Shown one piece after another: positions 53,032 through 62,346 of a stretch of 64,000 nucleotides of DNA. Positions within the stretch are counted from its first letter, which is position 1. Each line of letters opens with the position of its first letter. The notes beneath the pieces are model-generated. The model was not told the DNA's origin. It did not search any database and saw only the letters and a program-made list of their open reading frames with translations. Origin of the DNA: Nostoc flagelliforme FACHB-838 (GTDB lineage: Bacteria; Cyanobacteriota; Cyanobacteriia; Cyanobacteriales; Nostocaceae); the NCBI RefSeq assembly GCF_014698065.1, contig NZ_JACJSI010000036.1, positions 1,670-65,669 of the forward strand, read 5' to 3'. The translations under genes were made by a program, and so were the position numbers.

Positions 53032-55743
53032 ATGAAAATGCAGCAATTTTTGCAGTTCTTAACCCAGCAATTGGCTAACTCGCGGCGACAGTACAAAGGA
53101 CTACGCCGTAAGGGAAAGTTAATGAGAAGTCCCAAAAGCAAAAGCCATAGAAGGGAACTTCTAAGCACTGTGCTGAAGAATATAATCTTATTTTTCTCAA
53201 AAACTAACGATAAAAGCGTAGACGTAGCTCGCCGTAGGCATCGCCGAAAACAAGAAATAGCGCTCCAGTCAAAAACAAAATCGGTCAAAACTAAAAGTAC
53301 TATTTATGCAGTCTGTTTAGATTGGGTGCATGAACAGCGTTCTTTGGTAATTTTAGCGATCGCTCTAGTATCTCTCACTGGCGTTATTGGGCATAGATTA
53401 TACAACCAGACGCAACTCCAAGTAGGAAATCCTGCGCCCCAGACAATTACAGCGCCTTACGCAGCTAGTATCGAAGATCAGAAAAAAACAGAAGCCGAGC
53501 GCAAAGCTGTTAGTACAAGCTCCTTACAAGTGCTGATGCTTGATGCGCGAATGAACGAACAAATCAATGAAAATTTGCAAAAACTTCTGGATGATGGCAA
53601 CGAAATTCGCACCGTTGCTGGAGCTTTTCCTTTTTTTGATCCTGTAATTTTGTCCATCTCTACCCAACGTTACCTCCGCTCTTATCCTGAATCAGAATGG
53701 CAAGCAGTGCTATTGACTATAGAGAATAGTAAAAATCAACAAAAAAGACAAACCGCCGCCTCATCACGTCCATCATCTATAGCTGCACCCAATCAGGAAC
53801 GCCAACCGCGTACAACAACGCCACAGAAGACAAACCCTGTTGATTTTTCTCAAAACACTGACTTTACTCAAGCCGTAGCAGAACTAGAATCTTACCGCGT
53901 CACTAGTTCTGATAAAAGCTTGTCCTTACTGATTGCCCAAATTTCCCAAACACGCCAAAGATACACCCAAGCTAATGCCAAACTTTTACAGTTAGAGACT
54001 GTTATCCCAGAAGCAATATACGAGGAATCTCTTTTTTTGGATTTGTCAGATGTGGAATGGGAAAAAACACAAACAGGAATCCATCAGAGTGCAGAGCGGA
54101 TTCTTACCCAAGGTATTCCGCAAGGGCTGCCAAAAAATATTTTACAAGATGCGGTGAGTTTACAATTGCAGACCTTTGTACCAGAATCCGCTGAAACTTT
54201 GGCAAAGAAGTTGTTGTTAGCTGTACTCAAGCCGAATTTGCAAAAAGATGAAGAACAAACCAGAGAAAACGCTCAAAAGGCAGCTGCTGGTGTGCCGCCC
54301 GTGATGGTGAAGGTACGACGCGGTGAGGTGATTGTCAAAAGAGGAGCGCAGATTACTGCATGGAACTTTAAGGTGCTGGAGCATTATCACCTGGTTCGCC
54401 GGGAGGTAAAATGGCACGAGTTAGGGAAGTTAGCAGGTGTTATTGCGATCGCCATTGGCATTGTTGTCTGGGTAGAACGGCATGTAGATTACGAATTGCG
54501 ACAACGCGATCGCCTATTGGTGTTATTGCTAACTTTGAGTGTGCCAGGAGTAATTGTGATCGGATTGCCTTATACCACCTGGAGTGCCCTTGGTTTATTG
54601 TTGGGAAGCTTTTACGGCCCCACTTTGGGGTTGACAGTTGTCGGACTGCTGCTGCCAATATTAGGCATTAGCTTGGATATAAGCAAGGCTGCGCTTTTAG
54701 CTGGTGCCGCAGGAGGAATATTAGGTAGTTACATAGCGCAACGATTGCGATCGCGTGAGGAATTGGCATTACTGGGTGTTGCGATCGCTTTAACTCAGGG
54801 CGGCATTTACCTAGTTGTTAAAATCTTAATTGGTCAAGTATTTGGTTCAACTTGGTATCTCGTCCTCCGAGAAGCCGGATTATTCGCTTTATCCGGTTTA
54901 GGCTGGAGTGTTGTCGCCTTGGGCTTGAGTCCTTATCTAGAAAAAGTTTTTGATTTAGTTACCCCAATCCGCCTAGCAGAGTTGGCAAACCCTAACCGCC
55001 CTTTGTTAAAACGACTCGCTACTGAAACTCCCGGAACTTTTCAACACACGCTGTTTGTCGCTACCCTTGCCGAAGCTGCTGCCAAAGAACTAGGATGCAA
55101 TGTTGAGTTAGTCAGGGCTGGCACCTTATATCACGATATTGGCAAAATGCACGACCCCCTTGGCTTTATTGAAAATCAAATGGGGGGGCCGAATAAACAT
55201 GATACAGAGATTAAAGACCCTTGGAAGAGTGCAGAAATTATCAAAAAGCACGTAACTGAAGGATTGGTGATGGCACGTAAACACCTTTTGCCTACAGCAA
55301 TTCAAGCTTTTATTCCAGAGCATCAGGGAACAATGCTGATTGCCTATTTCCATCATCAAGCGCAGCAAATGGCTCAAGAAGATTCAAGTTTAACAGTAGA
55401 CGACGCAGATTTTCGCTACGATGGCCCAATTCCCCAATCACGCGAAACCGGAATTGTTATGTTAGCAGATTCTTGCGAAGCAGCGCTGCGATCGCTCGAA
55501 GCATCGGCGAAACCTCTGGGAAAAAAGCCATCACTCAAAGATGTTTCCACCGATCAAGCTTTAGCAATGTTAAATAATATCCTGCGTTCCAAATGGCAAG
55601 ACAATCAGCTGGTAGATTCAGGACTAACACGAGAAGAAATGTCAAAAATTGCCCAGATATTTGTAGATGTTTGGCAGCAATTTCATCACAAACGGATTGC
55701 TTATCCGAAGTTGAAGGCTAGTAATGCTGTGCGGAATTCGTAA
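53032..55743 (+). CDS. 7TM-HD family (PgpH-like) phosphohydrolase
   Basis: About 903 residues: one N-terminal membrane helix (SLVILAIALVSLTGVIG), a large extracytoplasmic 7TMR-HDED sensor region, seven further helices (about residues 455-640 of the long frame) and a cytosolic HD domain (HTLFVATLAEAAAKEL; YHDIGKMHDP; AYFHHQA; MLADSCEAALRSLE). Homologs hydrolyse cyclic di-AMP. The frame is open from TTG 52996; ATG 53032 is preferred. A 21-bp micro-insertion (53219-53239) adds seven residues in the N-terminal basic region. Confidence 0.9.
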   Translation: MKMQQFLQFLTQQLANSRRQYKGLRRKGKLMRSPKSKSHRRELLSTVLKNIILFFSKTNDKSVDVARRRHRRKQEIALQSKTKSVKTKSTIYAVCLDWVHEQRSLVILAIALVSLTGVIGHRLYNQTQLQVGNPAPQTITAPYAASIEDQKKTEAERKAVSTSSLQVLMLDARMNEQINENLQKLLDDGNEIRTVAGAFPFFDPVILSISTQRYLRSYPESEWQAVLLTIENSKNQQKRQTAASSRPSSIAAPNQERQPRTTTPQKTNPVDFSQNTDFTQAVAELESYRVTSSDKSLSLLIAQISQTRQRYTQANAKLLQLETVIPEAIYEESLFLDLSDVEWEKTQTGIHQSAERILTQGIPQGLPKNILQDAVSLQLQTFVPESAETLAKKLLLAVLKPNLQKDEEQTRENAQKAAAGVPPVMVKVRRGEVIVKRGAQITAWNFKVLEHYHLVRREVKWHELGKLAGVIAIAIGIVVWVERHVDYELRQRDRLLVLLLTLSVPGVIVIGLPYTTWSALGLLLGSFYGPTLGLTVVGLLLPILGISLDISKAALLAGAAGGILGSYIAQRLRSREELALLGVAIALTQGGIYLVVKILIGQVFGSTWYLVLREAGLFALSGLGWSVVALGLSPYLEKVFDLVTPIRLAELANPNRPLLKRLATETPGTFQHTLFVATLAEAAAKELGCNVELVRAGTLYHDIGKMHDPLGFIENQMGGPNKHDTEIKDPWKSAEIIKKHVTEGLVMARKHLLPTAIQAFIPEHQGTMLIAYFHHQAQQMAQEDSSLTVDDADFRYDGPIPQSRETGIVMLADSCEAALRSLEASAKPLGKKPSLKDVSTDQALAMLNNILRSKWQDNQLVDSGLTREEMSKIAQIFVDVWQQFHHKRIAYPKLKASNAVRNS
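53219..53239 (+). repeat. 21-bp small dispersed repeat, in frame inside the 7TM-HD gene
   Basis: Context AGCG|insert|ATCGCCG; removal restores a HIP1 site and the residues KSD-RRKQE. The insert (TAGACGTAGCTC...GTAGGC) encodes part of VDVARRRH and keeps the frame. Same insertion point as the other HIP1 inserts. Confidence 0.78.
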
Positions 55744-55854
55744 TTCATCATAAATATAGCAGTCCTAAATCATTTGTGAAAATGTCTGTTTTTGCTCTCT
55801 CTATGTTCTCCACGTCTGGAGGGGTTCGATTAAAAACTATTTTAGGACTTATAT

Positions 55855-56099
55855 ATACCAATTTGAAAAAAGAATGCGACAGATAGGTAGGGGCACAACC
55901 AATACGGTTCGGTTAAGAATATTTGTAGGTTGAGTTGAACGAAGTGAAACCCAACAAACCCCGCAAAATGTTGGGTTTCGTTCCTCAACCCAACCTACAC
56001 ATTTTTATTTTTTGGGCTTAACCGAACCGTATTGGGGGCACAACAATGTTGTGCCCTTACAAATAATTGATGTGTCGCAAACATTATTTGAATTGGTAT
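55855..56099. mobile_element. Outer inverted-repeat element with ATACCAATT ends
   Basis: ATACCAATTTGAAAAAAG..GCGACA (from 55855) pairs imperfectly with the complement of TGTCGCAAACATTATTTGAATTGGTAT ending at 56099. Inside is a GTAGGGGCACAAC palindrome that has itself been split by a second element (55900-56034). Without that insertion the element would be about 100 bp. Confidence 0.65.
55900..56034. mobile_element. Inner 135-bp inverted-repeat element with 10-bp target duplication
   Basis: Perfect terminal repeats CAATACGGTTCGGTTAAG / complement, an inner palindrome built on GTTGGGTTTCGTTC, no coding capacity. It is flanked by the direct repeat GGGGCACAAC at 55890-55899 and 56035-56044, as left by a transposase. 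A related element lacking one end lies at 12665-12774. Confidence 0.75.
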
Positions 56100-56153
56100 T
56101 ACGCATTGACAAGAAAGACTAAATATGAATCAAGGTTAAAAACCATATCTTTC

Positions 56154-56182
56154 GTAAGGGCACAGCAATGCTGTGCCCCTAC
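56154..56182. repeat. Palindrome of the GTAGGGGCACAAC family
   Basis: GTAAGGGCACAGCA with complement TGCTGTGCCCCTAC; one mismatch in the stem. Same family as 15124-15151 and the split copy within 55855-56099. A decayed HIP1-type small repeat (about 56197-56217, before ATCGC) follows. Confidence 0.6.
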
Positions 56183-56370
56183 AGCATGGTCTATGTACGT
56201 AGTTTACCGCCGTAGGCATCGCAGGATAATTAAGAAAAGCCTGAAATAGCCTATTTTAGGTAATTCATATCACGATGCATTTGTACAGTGCGTAAGTCCT
56301 ATGTTTTCACAACTCATTTAAGATTGCTATATCGGAGTAAAGATTAGCAAACACCTTTATGACAAAAATA

Positions 56371-56399
56371 ACCCCGACTTCTTAAATAAGTCGGGGTTT
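56371..56399 (-). terminator. Rho-independent terminator of the TetR gene
   Basis: AACCCCGACTT / AAGTCGGGGTT, an 11-bp GC-rich stem with a 7-base loop, followed on the minus strand by ATTTTTGTC. It lies 67 nt beyond the stop of the TetR gene. Confidence 0.75.
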
Positions 56400-56466
56400 A
56401 AAGCCTGTCACTGTTTACGACACTCCTTAAAACCCTTTTTTGAGCAGTTTTCCCGATATTCAATCT

Positions 56467-57123
56467 CTAATCTCCAACACATCGCACACCAGCCAAAATA
56501 AAATTAACTGCTGCTTGAGTATGCTGCTCAATCATTTCTGAACTCAGCAGTTGCAAATCGGGTCTAGTATGCTTGATGTTTTCGTAAGCGTTGAAGTATA
56601 AATTACAAACCCCAATAATATGAAGAGTAGTGAGAAATGGATCGATCTGACGGAAACAACCTTCAGCCATTCCCCGTTCTAAAATCTTAATGAGATAGCT
56701 AAAATTTTCTTGCCAATTCCCCTGTTTGAAATACTTTCCTTGATTTTGGTTTGCTTCTTGGAACCAAAGCATTCCTCTGTGCGGATGAGCAGCTTCATAA
56801 GCGATCGCCTCTTTGACAAGCACCTTCAAGGCCTCCTCCGGTGGGAACTGATCCAGATTTAGCTGCTCAAACCCTTCGTGCATCTCCACCGCCGGACGTT
56901 GCAGAACAGCTTGATATAGTCCTTCCTTGCTCTGGAAGTAGTAGTAAATCATCGCTGTGGTGACACCTGAACCTCTAGCGATCGCTTCTGTCCGTGCCCC
57001 TTGAAGTCCATTTCTGGCAAACTCCGCTTCCGCTGCATCGAGAATCTGCTTTTTCGTCGCTTCTGCATCGCGCACCTGACGCGGCTTTTTAGCTGAGAAT
57101 TTTGACTGCGTTGAACGACCCAC
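56467..57123 (-). CDS. TetR family repressor
   Basis: 218 residues: N-terminal TetR helix-turn-helix (KKQILDAAEAEFARNGLQGART, i.e. AEFARNGLQGARTEAIA then GVTTAMIYYYFQSKEGLYQAVL) and a ligand-binding helical C-terminus. Starts at GTG 57123 with GGAG 5 nt upstream. Divergent from the Rieske gene, with two operator-like palindromes in the shared promoter region, so it probably represses that gene and itself in response to an unknown small molecule. Confidence 0.9.
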   Translation of the reverse strand: MGRSTQSKFSAKKPRQVRDAEATKKQILDAAEAEFARNGLQGARTEAIARGSGVTTAMIYYYFQSKEGLYQAVLQRPAVEMHEGFEQLNLDQFPPEEALKVLVKEAIAYEAAHPHRGMLWFQEANQNQGKYFKQGNWQENFSYLIKILERGMAEGCFRQIDPFLTTLHIIGVCNLYFNAYENIKHTRPDLQLLSSEMIEQHTQAAVNFILAGVRCVGD

Positions 57124-57151
57124 GTTGCTCCATCATCATAACGAAAACATA

Positions 57152-57171
57152 TTAACTAAAAAATTGGTTAG
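57152..57171. promoter_or_regulatory. Putative TetR operator 1
   Basis: TTAACTAAAAAATTGGTTAG, an imperfect palindrome (AACTAA / TTGGTTAG) located 29 bp upstream of the TetR start. Near-identical to the second site 60 bp away. Confidence 0.6.
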
Positions 57172-57211
57172 TAGTTGACATAGAAGATGAAATTTATTAA
57201 ATTAATACTCA

Positions 57212-57234
57212 TTAACTAAAAAATTAATTAGTTA
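57212..57234. promoter_or_regulatory. Putative TetR operator 2
   Basis: TTAACTAAAAAATTAATTAG plus TTA: the same 14-base left arm as operator 1 and a better palindrome (TAACTAA / TTAGTTA). It lies between the divergent TetR and Rieske genes, as expected for the family. Confidence 0.62.
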
Positions 57235-57411
57235 TTTGCATAATTCAGCAATGCACTAGTCAAAATTAGCCGAGCAAATGCGCGGTTGTATTAGTTCGTC
57301 CATTGCAGACAAGACTTAAATTATCCCAATTTGCATTAAATATTGTGTGGCATTTTCCTAACCCATCCACTGAACTTTAAATAAACAACTTCTCAAGATT
57401 TTGGAGGAAAA

Positions 57412-58364
57412 ATGGAACCAATTTTACCTGGTGCGCCTTGGTTAGTCGCGCATAAATCTACGTTAGGAGTGAATAAACCGAAGAAAATCACATTAAACGG
57501 ACAGGATTATGTCATTTGGCATAACCAAAAAGGCGAAATGTTTGCCCTTGATAACATCTGTCCGCACATGCAAGCACCATTATCAAACGGCTGGGTTTGT
57601 CAAGATAGAGATACTATTACTTGCCCTTTTCATGCACTAGAATTTGATGGGCAAGGTAGACTACAGCAAGGAGATAAAAAAGACACTCAGCCAATTACCA
57701 GACCATTAGAGCTAATTATTAGCAATGATTGCATCTGGACGTATGCTGGATTTGAGCCAAGATTGCCCATCCCAGATTTGCATCAGAAAATTGCCGATGA
57801 TTACGAGTTCATCGGAGTAACTGGGGAGAAAAGTATTCAAGGCGACTTTTTGACTAATCTGATGGTTAACTATGACTATAACCACCAAAATGGTACTCAT
57901 AAAGAACTATTTAAAATTACATCTTGTAATGTAAGTTCTTTTGAAGAAAAAGGATACTATGCCACAGTCAAACAAGAACTGACAAGAGCCAATAACACGC
58001 TAGTAGAAATTCTCAAAAATCCTATTTTGGGAATCTTCCCTAAAACTCTTACTAATAGACTCGAATACGCTTTTCCTTCAACTACAGCTTTTTTTGCAAA
58101 AACACCTATTGGTGATATTGCTCAAATTCATATTCTCTACCCAGAAACAGCAAAAATCACCAAGACATTTATTTTGATGTATGCCAAATCGTCAATCCTT
58201 TGATGAAATTTCTGTTTAAAAATTCAGTTTTACAAGCAGCAGCCACAGTTATTGAACAGGATACAGGTGCAGTTGAAAGTTTGTATTCTCGGCAAAAACC
58301 AAAAATTAGATTGCCAAATGAAGAGATTATGTTCTATGCAGAAAAACTCTACCGCGATTGGTAA
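57412..58364 (+). pseudogene. Rieske 2Fe-2S oxygenase-type protein, frameshifted near the end
   Basis: The first frame (to 58203) has the Rieske cluster motif: CPHMQAPL with Cys/His and CPFHALEF with Cys/His, at residues about 48-85, and the start of a mononuclear-iron ring-hydroxylase-like domain (NYDYNHQNGTH). It ends early with SSIL. The +1-shifted frame continues IVNPLMKFLFKN..LYSRQKPKIRLPNEE..YRDW to TAA 58362. One extra A in the run at about 58185-58187 (GCCAAA) would join both. GGAGGA precedes the ATG. Substrate unknown; probably regulated by the divergent TetR protein. Confidence 0.8.
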
Positions 58365-58516
58365 TTTGGATTTGTAAAACCTAACTACGCTTTAAAATAG
58401 TAGATACTCTAGCTCATTACTGCTCAAAAAATTTAGAAAGTCTTCAGCGTAACCGCCAGGGTACTATGTGACTGAAATAAGAACAGCACGCCTTTGTCCT
58501 TTTTCATCTGGTGCAG

Positions 58517-59038
58517 CTAAGTGCATAGCTGCCCAGAAAAGATAAGGGCGTAACCTCTTTTCAACTCCTTCATTTTTCCCTTCTGGCGCAGGAGGATATG
58601 TCGGAAAATATCTTCATTGAGTAAACCCGCAGCCCTAGCAGGATAACCAGCAAGTTCATACACAGCCGCTGCAAGTAAACGAATTGGTAAAATATCGGGG
58701 TTTAGTTGGGGATGAGATAGCCATTCAAATAACTCACCAACCCGTAGCATTCCATTACGCCAGTTAGTGTCTCCAGTTTCTCGCTGGATAAATGCAGCCT
58801 CCATAAGGCGCATAGCATCATTTAATCTTTCACCTGCTTCATCTTCTCGCCACCCAGTTAATCCCTTTCCTCTTGCACGAAGTCTGGTATGTTGGCTATA
58901 AAGTTTTGCAATTGCTGGAGTTAGCCTGCTACCCGCCAGACTATTTTGTAGGCGTAGCCCGTCGGAGACATCGCCTACTAGTTTATCAGGAGAGGATGTA
59001 TTGCCTGGATTTGTGCTGGATTTAACGCAGATTTTGAA
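58517..59038 (-). pseudogene. N-terminal remnant of a large helicase-like protein
   Basis: An open stretch of 173 codons without a usable start: SLAGSRLTPAIAKLYSQHTR, GWREDEAGERLNDAMRLMEA, LFEWLSHPQLNPD and RLLAAAVYELAGYPARAAGLL. The text resembles the N-terminal region of large cyanobacterial DEAD/DEAH helicases, but no helicase motif follows; the frame degrades after LLNED. A 21-bp micro-insertion (58951-58971) lies in frame near the N-terminus. A shorter frame from ATG 58813 could be translated. Confidence 0.5.
58951..58971 (-). repeat. 21-bp small dispersed repeat in the helicase remnant
   Basis: Reads GGCGAT|insert|CAAAAT on the minus strand; removing 21 bases leaves VGD-QNSLAGSR in frame. 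One base (GTCTCCGAC versus GTCTACGAC) differs from the other copies. Confidence 0.7.
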
Positions 59039-59119
59039 TTAAGCGATCGCTCTTTCCAAATTTCAGTTTTTACGTGGCTAAATATAGTTTTTTCGTTCTA
59101 CTAATTATTAGCTTTTGAT

Positions 59120-60160
59120 CTAGCATCGATTAATTCCCAAACCTGGTAAGTAGTTTGGCAAAACTCTTCCTTCTTGTAGCAATGTACCTGTAAAGGGGTC
59201 ATCAATTAAATTAAGGTGACTGTCTAAATCTAAATAATCAGCTAGTGGTGCTAGCTGTAATGCTGCTGTATTAGCTAACGAACTATCAGAATAGCAACCG
59301 AACATTACTTGCAACTGATATGCTCGTGCTGTATGTACCATTCGCATTGCCTCCGTTAGTCCCCCTGATTTCATCAGTTTGATATTAATGCCATCTATGT
59401 AGTTGGCCAGATGGGGAATATCAGCGCTTGTAAAACAACTTTCATCGACAAAAATGGGCAGGGAAGAGTGTTCTTTGAGTTTTGCTAAACTTTTTTCTTG
59501 TCCCCGTTGCAAAGGTTGTTCTACATACTTTATACCTAAATCAGCCAGCCAATTGCACATTGCGATCGCATCTTCCAAGCTCCAACCCCCATTGGCATCA
59601 ACAAAAAATTCTGGTTCAGATGCTTCTTCTCGCACTGCTAACAGCATATTTTTATCTGCATCTATGCCATCTGGACTACCTAGCTTCACCTTGAAAAGAC
59701 GGACATCAGTAAATTGTAACCAGTCTCGCGCTCTTGCCCTTGCACCTTCCGGCGAATTAATTCCAATTGTGACAGAAGTCGGGACTATTTTATTGCGATC
59801 GAGTCCCCAAATTTGCCACAAGGGTAATCCTAAGCGCTTACCCAACCAGTCGTGCATTGCCATATCCAAGGCAGCTCTTGCAGCAGAAGGAACCTGGTTT
59901 TGTGTTAAAACTTGCTCAATTTCCTGTCGTTGTAAGGGGCTGAATGCTTGAAACAGTGGCAAAACTTGCTCTAGAGCGTTTTTGATCGTATCAGTTGATT
60001 GCCGATGATTACCCACGCCAAATGGTGATGCTTCTCCCCAGCCTTCGATCCCATCTTGTGAAATTCTCACCCATACATTAGTCGTCTGTGCCGTTGTACC
60101 TCGACTAATAGTCAACGGAAATCTCTTATTTACTGTAAATAAGTTTACATTTATTTGCAT
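59120..60160 (-). CDS. Dipeptide epimerase (enolase superfamily)
   Basis: 346 residues of the muconate-lactonising/AE-epimerase type, probably L-Ala-D/L-Glu epimerase acting on peptidoglycan-derived dipeptides. Catalytic KxK is FKVKLG (Lys157, Lys159), metal ligands are Asp188 (VDANGG), Glu214 (VEQPL) and Asp239 (VDES), and the second base is in NIKLMKSGG (Lys261/Lys264). N-terminal capping domain and length are normal. The start codon follows AAAAATATGCAAAT with no strong ribosome site. Confidence 0.9.
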   Translation of the reverse strand: MQINVNLFTVNKRFPLTISRGTTAQTTNVWVRISQDGIEGWGEASPFGVGNHRQSTDTIKNALEQVLPLFQAFSPLQRQEIEQVLTQNQVPSAARAALDMAMHDWLGKRLGLPLWQIWGLDRNKIVPTSVTIGINSPEGARARARDWLQFTDVRLFKVKLGSPDGIDADKNMLLAVREEASEPEFFVDANGGWSLEDAIAMCNWLADLGIKYVEQPLQRGQEKSLAKLKEHSSLPIFVDESCFTSADIPHLANYIDGINIKLMKSGGLTEAMRMVHTARAYQLQVMFGCYSDSSLANTAALQLAPLADYLDLDSHLNLIDDPFTGTLLQEGRVLPNYLPGLGINRC

Positions 60161-60287
60161 ATTTTTTATACATATTATGTTATTGCAAGAGTTAGTCTAA
60201 GTTCAAAGTTTAGATTATCGAATACATCTGTTATACTTTTTTACATTCATTACTTGATGACTAAAGTTTTTATTCATATTTTTATTT

Positions 60288-60455
60288 ATGAACAACTTAG
60301 AAAAATGGAAAACTTTAAAATCAAAAATGGTTTTAGATCATATCTGGTGTAAGGTAAGGCAAGATGAAGTAGAATTGCCCAATGGTAAAATTATTGATGA
60401 TTATTTTGTTAGCATTAAGCCTGATGTTTTGATAATTTTTCCAGATAATATTTAA
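60288..60455 (+). pseudogene. NUDIX hydrolase N-terminal fragment
   Basis: 55 codons: MNNLEKWKTLKSKMV, VRQDEVELPNGKIIDDYFV, then a stop before any Nudix box. This is the usual opening of cyanobacterial ADP-ribose-type NUDIX proteins; the catalytic part is lost. Confidence 0.6.
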
Positions 60456-60614
60456 AAATTTTCTGTATAAAAAGTAGTTTGGCTAAGTTGTGTTACTAGT
60501 GGAATGGTACTTGTAATTTGTTTGTAGAGTGTTTAGAGTTAGGTTTGCGTAGATGATATTCGAGGCAAATCTCTCAGGGGTGATCGCAGCATAAACACAT
60601 CATGATGAAACTCT

Positions 60615-61101
60615 AGGGCGTGTCATCAATTAAGCCAGATAACAGCAGCAGCAAGATAAATTGCGCTGAGAAAGTTGATTGCCCGCTTATCATAGCGTGT
60701 GGCGAACGCTCGATATTGTTTGAGTTGGGCAAAGAAATTCTCAATTAGATGTCGTGCTTTGTACAAATCTCACTCATATTAAATACCCGTTACCACACTC
60801 CGCGCTTTGCCCATCGACTGAAGCGGGTATGAACTACTCTCGTTAATCGCCAAATCGTTTGGGTAAGTCCCGCCAGGGAATGCCTGCTCGCTAACGATAC
60901 AACACTGCTTCGATAAACAATCGATTATCTTTAACAGTTAGTCCGACCGTCTGTTTTCGCCCTGGTAGTAGGTCTTTGATACGTTCCCACTGGTCATCCC
61001 GCAAAGCATAGCGGCGCGTCATTTTAGCACTCCCCGATGACTCAACTCGCGCTTGGCTATCGATTTTATACTATATTCACATCTAATTGATGACACACCC
61101 T
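60615..61101 (-). mobile_element. IS5-family insertion sequence, internally deleted
   Basis: Ends are inverted repeats AGGGCGTGTCATCAATTA (60615) and the complement of TGATGACACACCCT (61101). On the minus strand from 61023 the transposase N-terminus reads MTRRYALRDDQWERIKDLLP, broken by a TAG after EAVLYR, then IPWRDLPKRFGD; the C-terminus (RHLIENFFAQLKQYRA..YDKRAINFLSA) survives near 60640-60760. The DDE core is missing: 487 bp instead of roughly 0.8-0.9 kb. Confidence 0.8.
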
Positions 61102-61371
61102 AAGTTTCGTAAAATAGTATGGCTGACTTGGTGAACCACTTGCTTGTACAAAAAAGTCGAAGCACTGCCTTTAGTTAGCGACTGGGCTTTGTGCTTTGAT
61201 TAAACTATTATCAAGAAGAATTCATAATAAATTGGAGTCCGACAGACTCTTGAATAAAAGGGTTTAACACTCCTGCTTTATTAAGCAGTCTAGAATCAGG
61301 TAGTGGTATAAAACCCCACTTGATTTATTCTGACCCCTAACTTTCTTTTGATCTATTGTTTGAGAAAAACT
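61102..61371. other. Intergenic region after the IS remnant
   Basis: About 270 bp without a recognisable gene or repeat before the DUF3177 gene. Confidence 0.4.
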
Positions 61372-61968
61372 ATGGACTATAATATTTGGTTTCGCCCTTT
61401 CGTCTGGATTGATTACCGACTGGCAGTATTATTCCTGGTATTTATTCCGCTAATTCTTTTGATTTGGGCATTTGTGCAAAAAGCGGAAGGGATACAACGC
61501 TTATTGGCTATATACTGGCGAGTATCAAGCTTAGTAGCAATCACGATCTACTTAATGATTGCCCAGTATCCAGTTAGCTTTATCTCTGGGTTGATAGCTC
61601 AGATTTTGATCCCAATTTCGCTGTGGTTCTGGGTGGATCTTAACGATGAAATTGAGTATCAAAGCAGTGGCTCTTTGAAATTGATTTTTACCTCTTGGCG
61701 CTGGGCGACAACTGTTTATTGTATTTTGGGTACATTAGCTTTTATCCCTTTTTTGGGTTGTGCTTTTTCTGGCAATGCTCTGAAAACTCCCTATTGTCGC
61801 GTCTGGTTCGAGGCTCCGTTGCTATTCAAAGAATATTTCCATGCTAATAGCAAGGCTGAATTCTTAGGTTTTCTCGGCATAACTAGTTTAGTAGTTTATG
61901 TGCTTTACTTAAGCTACTTTATTCTGATTAAGCTGGGCAAGCAGGGACGCTCGGCCACACCACAGTAA
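61372..61968 (+). CDS. DUF3177 family membrane protein
   Basis: 198 residues from MDYNIWFRPFVWIDYRLAVLF, with five predicted membrane helices and the conserved cyanobacterial DUF3177 features: WIDYRLAVLF, a WFWVDLNDE loop and a Cys-containing periplasmic segment (GCAFSG..TPYCRVWFEAP). Function unknown. The start 61372 is preferred over 61348. Confidence 0.8.
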   Translation: MDYNIWFRPFVWIDYRLAVLFLVFIPLILLIWAFVQKAEGIQRLLAIYWRVSSLVAITIYLMIAQYPVSFISGLIAQILIPISLWFWVDLNDEIEYQSSGSLKLIFTSWRWATTVYCILGTLAFIPFLGCAFSGNALKTPYCRVWFEAPLLFKEYFHANSKAEFLGFLGITSLVVYVLYLSYFILIKLGKQGRSATPQ

Positions 61969-62004
61969 CCGCCGCTGCGCCACCTTACCTCCACTCTTAA
62001 AAAA

Positions 62005-62301
62005 ATGAATTCCATTGGCAAGCGACTGGAACAATATACCGCTAAACGCCCCCAAGAAGTCCTACTTGTAACGGTGGAAATTGCTGATGAGCAAGATACA
62101 ATTGCTATTTTCAAAGGCTTTTCCAGTTCTTTGATGCGCCCTACGGCATTTGATCCAGATGTACCAGTTCTACCAGATGGGGCAAACATCCTCAATATTG
62201 ACCGAGTAGCTAGTCCTTACAATCCTGAAACACCCCGTTATATTCAACAAGGAATTTCTTGGGAAACTATGGAAGCTCTATTATTGAAAGTGGGAGTTTA
62301 A
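62005..62301 (+). CDS. Conserved cyanobacterial small protein (DUF7734-like)
   Basis: 98 residues: RPQEVLLVTVEIADEQDTIAIFKGFSSSLMRPTAFDPDVPVLP and SPYNPETPRYIQQGISWETMEALL (each seen as two shorter conserved blocks). The pattern occurs in cyanobacteria and plant plastid-targeted proteins of unknown function. Follows the DUF3177 gene by 36 bp, likely co-transcribed. Confidence 0.7.
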   Translation: MNSIGKRLEQYTAKRPQEVLLVTVEIADEQDTIAIFKGFSSSLMRPTAFDPDVPVLPDGANILNIDRVASPYNPETPRYIQQGISWETMEALLLKVGV

Positions 62302-62346
62302 CTAATTACTAATTTGTAATTCGTAATTTTGGTGTAACTAAGTAAA

